NCBI GenBank assembly: GCA_900766945.1
Contig: CAAFXD010000267.1
Span: forward strand, 1-9,805
DNA length: 9,805 bases
Reading direction: 5' to 3'
Origin: Clostridia bacterium
Lineage (GTDB): Bacteria; Bacillota; Clostridia; Oscillospirales; Acutalibacteraceae
In this document: in pieces, positions 5,177 to 9,805 of the stretch
Layout: each line of letters starts with the position of its first letter
Position numbering within the stretch: position 1 is the stretch's first letter
Program-made: the position numbers and the translations under genes
The notes under the pieces: generated by a model
The model's input: only the letters and a program-made list of their open reading frames with translations
Told to the model about the DNA's origin: nothing
The model's database searches: none

Positions 5177-6430
5177 ATGATTACTGAATTAAAAGGGTAT
5201 GTAAAAGCAACCCGAGCAACCTTTTGGAAGGTTGCCGCGCTGATTATGGCGTTTGCCGTACTTTGCGCCGGAACTGCTTTTGCTGCCGCACCGAGTCCGT
5301 ATGTTGTTGACATTTATGACGGCTCGGAAATCACAAGAGTAGAAACATCGAAAAACGATGCGTACGAAATTGTGGAACAGGCAGAAATTATTCTGTCTGA
5401 CAAAGATAAGCTTTCTTTGGAGGCTTTTACCCCCGGTGAGGACAGCGTGATTACAATTTATCGCGCCGCGTCCGTCATGTTTGTGGATTTAAACGGCGCA
5501 AGCACCAAAATCGTGCTTGCCGGTACGGTTTCGGATTTGTTGCACGAACTCGCCGTAACCGTGGAAGAAGGGCAACTTGTCAGCGTACCGACCGATACGG
5601 TTCTGTATGACGGCTTGGTTGTGAAGCTGACAAATGCATATCACATCAGTGTTACCGCCGACGGTGTAACCACCGCATTGCTTATCGGCGAGGGCACTGT
5701 GGCAGATGCATTGCAACAGGCAAATGTTTCGTTGGGCGAAAACGATGAGGTACAGCCTGCTTTGTCGGAAGCCCTGTTTGATAACTTGGAAATTACGGTT
5801 TACCGTGTCACCTATGCACAGCGTACGGTAAACGAAAAAATCGCTTTTGCAAAAAAAACTGTGAAGTCTTCATCGATGTATGAAGGGCAGAGCGAAATTA
5901 CGCAGGTCGGGCAAAACGGCGAAAAGACGGTTACCTACCGCGACAAAATCGTAGACGGTGTTTATGCTTCGTCCGAAGTGCTGTCGGAAACGGTTTTGAC
6001 GGAGTCTGTGGCGCAGATTACGACGGTCGGCACAAAACAAAAGGCAGTTGCGGTTGCAAGCCTTCGTAACGGCGGTACGCCGATTTCGGAACTCACGCAA
6101 CCCGCATATTTGAAAATCGAAAACGGCGCGCCGACGGAATATAAACAGATTATTACCGGCAAGGCGGCGGCATATACAGCCGCACCCGGTTCAAAAACCG
6201 CCAGCGGCAGAACCGTAAAGCCGGGATATATCGCTGTCAATCCGAACCAAATTCCATACGGCAGTGAATTGTGGATTGTTTCTACGGACGGTGTTGTTTA
6301 CGGCTATGCGATAGCCGCAGATACGGGCGGTTTTGTCAAAAAAGGCAAATTCACGGTGGATTTGTTTATGAACACAGAGTCCGAATGCAGACAATGGGGC
6401 AGTCGGGACGTTATCATATATGTCCTGTAA
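5177..6430 (+). CDS. Secreted DUF348/G5/3D cell-wall protein (YabE/RpfB-like)
   Basis: This is a secreted cell-wall protein of about 417 residues. Counting from the ATG at 5174, a charged N-terminus and a hydrophobic core (about 20-36) end in AFA-A, a likely signal peptidase I site. DUF348-type repeats (about 43-210) follow, then a G5 domain (about 213-290) and a C-terminal 3D domain (about 330-418) with AADTGG, VDLF and QWGSRDVIIYVL. The 3D fold resembles the MltA double-psi barrel and is thought to cleave peptidoglycan glycan strands. The position usually seen as VDP reads VNP (N357). The ATG at 5177, 7 bases after AAAGGAG, fits better than the one at 5174, which is only 4 bases away. The gene is monocistronic, ended by the hairpin at 6455-6487. 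A role in growth or spore outgrowth is inferred from YabE/RpfB relatives. Confidence 0.9.
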   Translation: MITELKGYVKATRATFWKVAALIMAFAVLCAGTAFAAAPSPYVVDIYDGSEITRVETSKNDAYEIVEQAEIILSDKDKLSLEAFTPGEDSVITIYRAASVMFVDLNGASTKIVLAGTVSDLLHELAVTVEEGQLVSVPTDTVLYDGLVVKLTNAYHISVTADGVTTALLIGEGTVADALQQANVSLGENDEVQPALSEALFDNLEITVYRVTYAQRTVNEKIAFAKKTVKSSSMYEGQSEITQVGQNGEKTVTYRDKIVDGVYASSEVLSETVLTESVAQITTVGTKQKAVAVASLRNGGTPISELTQPAYLKIENGAPTEYKQIITGKAAAYTAAPGSKTASGRTVKPGYIAVNPNQIPYGSELWIVSTDGVVYGYAIAADTGGFVKKGKFTVDLFMNTESECRQWGSRDVIIYVL

Positions 6431-6454
6431 CGCCAAAAGAATATCTTGTGACTG

Positions 6455-6493
6455 AGAGCTTTACTCCGAAAAGAGGAGTAAGGCTCTTTTTAT
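6455..6493 (+). terminator. Rho-independent terminator of the G5-3D gene
   Basis: AGAGC plus TTTACTCC (6455-6467) pairs with GGAGTAAG plus GCTCT (6475-6487) over 13 bp with one G-T wobble, around a 7-base A-rich loop. TTTTTATT follows. It separates the vegetative gene from the spore operon. Confidence 0.92.
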
Positions 6494-6513
6494 TGGCAAA
6501 CTCCAAGCCGTTG

Positions 6514-6521
6514 CATACAAT
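6514..6521 (+). promoter_or_regulatory. Sigma-E-type -10 element for cotJABC
   Basis: CATACAAT is a perfect match to the -10 consensus of the mother-cell sporulation factor sigma-E. It sits about 40 bases before the cotJA TTG start, directly after a terminator. In B. subtilis the cotJ operon is transcribed by sigma-E. The -35 region, around 6493-6501 (TTGGCAAAC), fits the sigma-E consensus only loosely, so the call rests on the -10 match and the operon identity. Confidence 0.65.
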
Positions 6522-6561
6522 GGCAGTAGGAGGAAGTTCCGGATCAAAAGGAGAGAACGCT

Positions 6562-6804
6562 TTGAAAGAGTATTTGGACTATTGTGACTGCATGCCGGAA
6601 ATGCCGAAAAATGAAGCATATTGTCCGGACGATACAGTATCGGAATATACGGGAATTTCAAAACTGCCGTGCAATCCTGTAACGACCATGGCATATGTGC
6701 CGTTTCAAACAAATACAACGACATATTCAAAAGAAAAAGCACTTTGCAGCGGAACGGCGTTTCCTGACCTCGATAAGCCGTTTTTGGGAGGTAAATGTGT
6801 ATGA
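6562..6804 (+). CDS. cotJA: Spore coat-associated protein CotJA
   Basis: The product is a small 80-residue protein. The segment AYVPFQTNTTTYSKEKALCSGTAFPDLDKPF, named here by its key residues YVPFQ, YS-EKAL, GT-FP-LD-PF, is the CotJA signature. The N-terminal half has several cysteines (C8 and C10 in YCDC, C21). CotJA is needed to place CotJC in the spore coat in B. subtilis. The start is TTG, 8 bases after AAAAGGAG (6546-6553). An upstream in-frame ATG at 6520 overlaps the promoter -10 element and has no ribosome binding site, so longer versions of this frame are unlikely. It is the first gene of cotJABC, overlapping cotJB by 4 bases (ATGA). Confidence 0.85.
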   Translation: MKEYLDYCDCMPEMPKNEAYCPDDTVSEYTGISKLPCNPVTTMAYVPFQTNTTTYSKEKALCSGTAFPDLDKPFLGGKCV

Positions 6805-7058
6805 TGCTTAGTGAACGCGAAAAATGCCTGAAATCGCTTTCAGCGACGCAATTTATGCTTTGGGAGTTGCATTTGTATTTAGACACCCACCCGTGCGACA
6901 CAAATGCGATGCGCAGAAACCGAAAATACGCCGAAGAATACCGCGCACAGCTTGCAGATTTTGAAGCCAAATTCGGTCCGCTTTCGGCAGGCTCGGGCGC
7001 CGGAGAAGACTGGCTGAAAAACCCGTGGCCGTGGGAGACAGAGGAGTGTGTGAAGTAA
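6801..7058 (+). CDS. cotJB: Spore coat protein CotJB
   Basis: This 85-residue protein carries the CotJB hallmarks: a helical N-terminus ending in WELHLYLDTHPCD, then a second helix with YAEEYRAQL, and the C-terminal FGPLS...NPWPWE. CotJB is a minor inner-coat component encoded with CotJA and CotJC. Its biochemical role is not known. Three ATG codons lie close together (6795, 6801, 6804). GGGAGG at 6786-6791 is 9 bases from 6801, and the 6801 start gives the classic ATGA overlap with the cotJA stop, suggesting coupled translation. It is third from the sigma-E-type promoter region and 3 bases upstream of cotJC. Confidence 0.9.
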   Translation: MMLSEREKCLKSLSATQFMLWELHLYLDTHPCDTNAMRRNRKYAEEYRAQLADFEAKFGPLSAGSGAGEDWLKNPWPWETEECVK

Positions 7059-7061
7059 GCT

Positions 7062-7676
7062 ATGTTTCAGTATGAGAAAAAATTACAGTATCCCGTAAAT
7101 ATCAAAAACCCGAATCCGAAATATGCGCAAATCATCATCAGCCAATACGGCGGTCCCGACGGCGAATTGGGTGCATCCTTACGGTATTTGTCTCAACGGT
7201 TTGCAATGCCGTATGCGGAACTCAAAGGGCTTTTAACGGACATCGGCACGGAGGAACTCGGGCATTTGGAAATGATTGGGGCAATCGTCTACCAACTGAC
7301 GCGAAATTTATCGATGGAAGAAATCAAAAAAAGTGGGTATGATACCTATTTTGTGGACCATACCACCGGTGTATATCCGCTGGCGGCAAGCGGTATGCCG
7401 TTTACGGCGACGTATTTACAGTCAAAAGGCGATGTCATCACCGATTTGCACGAAAATTTGGCGGCAGAACAGAAAGCGCGTACCACATATGACAACATTT
7501 TGCGCTTGGTGGATGACCCCGATGTGCGAGAGCCGATTAAATTCCTGCGGGAACGCGAAATCGTGCATTATCAGCGCTTCGGCGAAGGTCTGCGGCTTGC
7601 AACCGATAAATTGAACGAAAAGAACTTCTACGCCTTCAACCCGAGTTTTGATAAGCATTGTAATAAGAGGAAATGA
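7062..7676 (+). CDS. cotJC: Spore coat protein CotJC, manganese-catalase-like
   Basis: The 204-residue product belongs to the Mn-catalase branch of the ferritin-like four-helix proteins. All five dimanganese ligands expected from Mn catalases are placed correctly: E35 (GGPDGELG), E65 and H68 (TEELGH), E136 (AAEQKAR) and H169 (REIVHY). The site is therefore likely functional and could break down peroxide at the spore surface. The start follows cotJB by 3 bases. The only Shine-Dalgarno-like sequence, GAGGAG at 7041-7046, is 15 bases away, so translation may depend on coupling to cotJB. The last six codons, HCNKRK, lie in a 19-base sequence that is repeated exactly at 9609-9627. Confidence 0.93.
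   Translation: MFQYEKKLQYPVNIKNPNPKYAQIIISQYGGPDGELGASLRYLSQRFAMPYAELKGLLTDIGTEELGHLEMIGAIVYQLTRNLSMEEIKKSGYDTYFVDHTTGVYPLAASGMPFTATYLQSKGDVITDLHENLAAEQKARTTYDNILRLVDDPDVREPIKFLREREIVHYQRFGEGLRLATDKLNEKNFYAFNPSFDKHCNKRK
7656..7674 (+). repeat. Left copy of 19-base direct repeat (cotJC 3' end)
   Basis: CATTGTAATAAGAGGAAAT covers the last six codons of cotJC and the first base of its stop. The same 19 bases recur at 9609-9627 in the same orientation, bounding the AT-rich gene at 7735-9498. Confidence 0.75.
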
Positions 7677-7680
7677 ATTC

Positions 7681-7713
7681 AAAGCCGAGAGCCACTGAAC
7701 TGCTCTCGGCTTT
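7681..7713. terminator. Terminator of cotJABC, possibly bidirectional
   Basis: AAAGCCGAGAGC (7681-7692) pairs perfectly over 12 bp with GCTCTCGGCTTT (7702-7713) around a 9-base loop, five bases after the cotJC stop. The + strand tail is CTTTAAATTTATATGTTTTTT. On the - strand the tail is CTTTGAATTCATTT. It probably also ends the convergent gene at 7735-9498. Confidence 0.85.
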
Positions 7714-7734
7714 AAATTTATATGTTTTTTGATT

Positions 7735-9498
7735 TCATCCAACACACTTTTTGCAAGGTTCATAGCTTCCTTTTACATCGTTTAGATCACTTTCAATGGC
7801 ATTTTCGCCTGCACAAGATTTGCTGTAATGATATTTTTCACCATATGGTGTTATATATACGGTTTTTCCACTTTTAATCTCTGTTGTAGGTTCATTAAAA
7901 TTGGAAATAGTGGTATCAGTTTCAACATCAACGATAACCTTAATTCTTTCTGATTTCACTTTTCCGTCTTTGGATTGAATATAAACATATGTTTCTCCTG
8001 CACTTACGGGAGATATAATCGCTCTTCGTGAATTTGGAGAATCTTCATCGTACTCAATCGTAGCTACCTTTGTATCTTCGCTTATAAAATCAAGAAGGGT
8101 ACTAAAATCTGCTGCTTCTCCCTCTGGGCTGATTTCTACTGAAAAATAATTTGTAGCAGTTTCAATTAAATTGTAAAAATCTATATCAAATGTATTAGAA
8201 AATGTTATAGACTTAACCTGAATTTCAACATTACCGGATATAGTTTCAATATTTATTTTTTCATTACTGAAAGTAATTTTAAACTCCAACGTTTCTTGTT
8301 TGCTGATTATTACTTTTACCTCGTTGCTTACATTGTTATCGTCTGCATTTGCAAACTTTATTGTATGGATTCCTCTTTTTAAAACCGAGTTGAACGTTTC
8401 AGAACTATCGTGGCTGATTGTTCCTAAATCTGTATCATCAACATATACATCAATATCATTGTCATTGTCAAACCATTCGTCCACATATTCAACATTAATA
8501 TCAATTTTATATTCCGGCTCTTTAATTGATATGTAAATTATATTATATCCTTCATATTTTACTGTAAGTGAATAGTCTTCGACATTTTTAGCGCTGAATA
8601 CTCTATCATCTCTTGCGCTATCTAAATTAAAACCCATATTTGCACATTCATCTACATATTTTACATAGTTATCATAAGGCACACCACTTAAATAAACTGA
8701 GTAACCCGATGTATTATCTTTTTCAATCTTTCCTAAATCAAAATCAGGGATAGGTAACAGTTTTGCAATTTCACTTTCAGACCATTTAATTTCGCCGAGC
8801 TTCATTGGTGCTTCGACATCAATGCACATCTTTTTGTCGTCATTTTCATAACTCAAATCTAATTTAAATCCGTCTTTATTAAAAGCTTCATAAATATCCT
8901 CGGCTTTGTCTGCTTCAATTACAAAACCTTTTTCTTCACATTTAGACAGATATTCATTATAATCATCAACAGAAGTTTTATGAACATAAATTAAGAGATT
9001 TTCGTTATTGTTTGATATGATTTCACCTACATTTGATTCAGGTTCAGGCAATATTTCATTCAAAACTATATCAGCCCAAATTAATTCTTGTGTGTTACTT
9101 GTTGTTGAACTTGAAGAAACTAAGTATGGTAAAATTAAAACCAAAGAAATGCTAAAAAGAATAACATGCAGATTTCTTTGCTGCACTTTGATTTTTCCTA
9201 TATTTATCAGTAATGATAATGTGCACAACGCGGTTTGAATAATTGAAAATATAGCCGCACCTACTTTTCCGTTTGAAACGGCAACAAGAAAGAACAATGC
9301 AAACATAGCTATACATACAACAAGAATTTTACAGAATTTATTGAGATTGTGCCATAAATTAGTAATTGTCTTTTTGGTCGTTTGTTCTTGTATCGGTTGT
9401 GGTTCTGCCTTTTCAGGTTCTTCGCTGATTCTGCTACCGCATTTTGAGCAAAATTCCGATTTTCTTGATACATTTGCACCGCATTTTTTGCACCGCAT
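7735..9498 (-). CDS. Zinc-ribbon membrane protein with repeated extracytoplasmic domains
   Basis: I do not recognise a characterised homolog of this 587-residue protein. It begins with a zinc ribbon (C3, C6, C17, C20) and a Pro/Gln/Glu-rich linker. Three hydrophobic segments follow (about 57-74, 78-100, 110-128). Two repeated domains come next (about 138-231 and 236-328), each with LPxP, a Y-x-x-Y-V/L-x-x-C helix, GF and a terminal E-P/A-P. They resemble domains annotated DUF6591. A PEGA-like segment (about 346-384) precedes an Ig-like region (about 455-525). The C-terminus carries H557, C562, C582 and C585 (YHYSKSC...PCKKC), a probable second metal site. With the N-terminus inside, the large C-terminal part would lie outside. 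GAGGAGG gives a strong start. The gene is AT-rich (20 G/C in 8281-8340, 18 in 9001-9060, against 30 in cotJC 7561-7620) and is flanked by direct repeats. Confidence 0.8.
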   Translation of the reverse strand: MRCKKCGANVSRKSEFCSKCGSRISEEPEKAEPQPIQEQTTKKTITNLWHNLNKFCKILVVCIAMFALFFLVAVSNGKVGAAIFSIIQTALCTLSLLINIGKIKVQQRNLHVILFSISLVLILPYLVSSSSTTSNTQELIWADIVLNEILPEPESNVGEIISNNNENLLIYVHKTSVDDYNEYLSKCEEKGFVIEADKAEDIYEAFNKDGFKLDLSYENDDKKMCIDVEAPMKLGEIKWSESEIAKLLPIPDFDLGKIEKDNTSGYSVYLSGVPYDNYVKYVDECANMGFNLDSARDDRVFSAKNVEDYSLTVKYEGYNIIYISIKEPEYKIDINVEYVDEWFDNDNDIDVYVDDTDLGTISHDSSETFNSVLKRGIHTIKFANADDNNVSNEVKVIISKQETLEFKITFSNEKINIETISGNVEIQVKSITFSNTFDIDFYNLIETATNYFSVEISPEGEAADFSTLLDFISEDTKVATIEYDEDSPNSRRAIISPVSAGETYVYIQSKDGKVKSERIKVIVDVETDTTISNFNEPTTEIKSGKTVYITPYGEKYHYSKSCAGENAIESDLNDVKGSYEPCKKCVG

Positions 9499-9536
9499 TT
9501 TAATTCCTCCTCAAATATAAATTATTTGTAAACACA

Positions 9537-9545
9537 ATTATATCA
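9537..9545 (-). promoter_or_regulatory. Extended -10 promoter of the zinc-ribbon gene
   Basis: On the - strand TGATATAAT matches the extended -10 element TGnTATAAT exactly. The -35 region (TTTTAT at 9565-9560) is poor, as is common for extended -10 promoters. The predicted start near 9530 leaves about 30 bases before the coding start at 9498. Confidence 0.65.
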
Positions 9546-9551
9546 TATTCG

Positions 9552-9578
9552 ACAAAACAATAAAAGTATTTGTTTTGT
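9552..9578. promoter_or_regulatory. Inverted repeat over the -35 region, possible operator
   Basis: ACAAAACAA (9552-9560) is the exact inverse complement of TTGTTTTGT (9570-9578), separated by 9 bases. The repeat covers the region where a -35 hexamer of the leftward zinc-ribbon gene would lie, the position of many repressor or activator sites. The AT-rich composition makes chance occurrence plausible. Confidence 0.35.
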
Positions 9579-9608
9579 TAGAGTTATAAAAACACACACC
9601 TGATGAAC

Positions 9609-9627
9609 CATTGTAATAAGAGGAAAT
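9609..9627 (+). repeat. Right copy of 19-base direct repeat
   Basis: This copy is identical to 7656-7674, and its reading in the cotJC frame is HCNKRK followed by TAA. Just upstream, TGATGA resembles TGATAA at the matching place in cotJC, and downstream AACAAAGG resembles AATTCAAAG with a gap. It looks like a leftover end of cotJC rather than a chance match. Confidence 0.7.
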
Positions 9628-9662
9628 AACAAAGGGGACTGTTTCAAAATGAAACAGTCCCC
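9618..9662 (-). terminator. Terminator of the decarboxylase beta-subunit gene
   Basis: GGGGACTGTTTCA (9634-9646) pairs perfectly over 13 bp with TGAAACAGTCCCC (9650-9662) around a 3-base loop. On the - strand the stem begins 17 bases after the stop codon and is followed by TTTGTTATTT. Confidence 0.85.
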
Positions 9663-9678
9663 GAAGCTATATACAGTT

Positions 9679-9805
9679 TTATTTCCCAAACACCATCATC
9701 AAATAACCCGCGGCGACGGCTGAGCCGATAACGCCGGCCACATTGGGACCCATTGCATGCATCAACAAGAAGTTCGAGGGGTTATATTTTCTGCCCTCTA
9801 CCTGC
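9679..9805 (-). CDS. Sodium-pump decarboxylase beta subunit, C-terminal end (partial)
   Basis: Only the last 41 complete codons are in the window, and the rest lies beyond the right edge. The peptide contains NPSNFLLMHAMGPNVAGVIG and then SAVAAGY, the highly conserved C-terminus of the OadB/GcdB/MmdB membrane subunits. These couple decarboxylation of oxaloacetate, glutaconyl-CoA or methylmalonyl-CoA to sodium export. Which of the three substrates applies cannot be told from this fragment. The gene is leftward, ends in TAA at 9679-9681, and is followed by its own terminator. Such pumps are typical of anaerobic fermenters, in keeping with the Clostridial character of the window. Confidence 0.9.
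   Translation of the reverse strand, partial: QVEGRKYNPSNFLLMHAMGPNVAGVIGSAVAAGYLMMVFGK

Noticed and set aside
6271..6561. Long upstream extension of the cotJA frame
   Set aside because: It overlaps the end of the G5-3D gene in another frame and crosses a terminator and the sigma-E-type -10 element.

Overview
The window looks like chromosomal DNA from a spore-forming, anaerobic Firmicute, most likely class Clostridia and possibly Oscillospiraceae-like. The evidence is a complete cotJABC spore-coat operon, a YabE/RpfB-like G5-3D cell-wall protein, GGAGG-type ribosome binding sites, sigma-A-type and sigma-E-type promoters, and the tail of a sodium-pump decarboxylase beta subunit. Most genes have moderate GC. 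The GNAT gene, the phosphotransferase gene and above all the 587-residue gene on the right are clearly AT-richer by hand counts of single 60-base lines.

Layout from left to right. A perfect hairpin (1-33) and an AT-rich stretch with inverted repeats lie downstream of a leftward ttcA-like tRNA thiolase gene (219-929). After a divergent promoter gap comes the rplM-rpsI operon (L13 and S9), with a textbook sigma-A promoter and a strong terminator. A GTG-started GNAT acetyltransferase gene follows, then a cluster of three palindromes resembling a small REP/MITE element. Next is a leftward two-gene operon, a RluA-family pseudouridine synthase followed by an APH-like kinase, which ends in a terminator overlapping the last kinase codons.

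A gap of about 600 bases (4563-5173) separates rluA from the rightward G5-3D gene. It holds a two-half-site match to the published WalR box and a perfect TTGACA-17-TATAAT promoter that starts a leader of about 130 nt. The G5-3D gene ends at a strong terminator. Within 70 bases there is a sigma-E-type -10 element, then cotJA (TTG start), cotJB (ATGA overlap) and cotJC (Mn-catalase-like, all metal ligands retained).

The right end carries an AT-rich leftward gene for a membrane protein with cysteine metal-binding motifs at both ends, and then the C-terminus of an OadB/GcdB-like subunit, also leftward. A 19-base sequence covering the last six codons of cotJC is repeated exactly at 9609-9627, so the AT-rich gene lies between two direct repeats. 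This looks like the footprint of an insertion at the 3' end of cotJC.

I found no rRNA or tRNA gene, no CRISPR array, no transposase and no integrase. The best candidates for something undescribed are the repeat-bounded gene, its odd protein architecture, and the shared 13-base core of two hairpins 2.6 kb apart.
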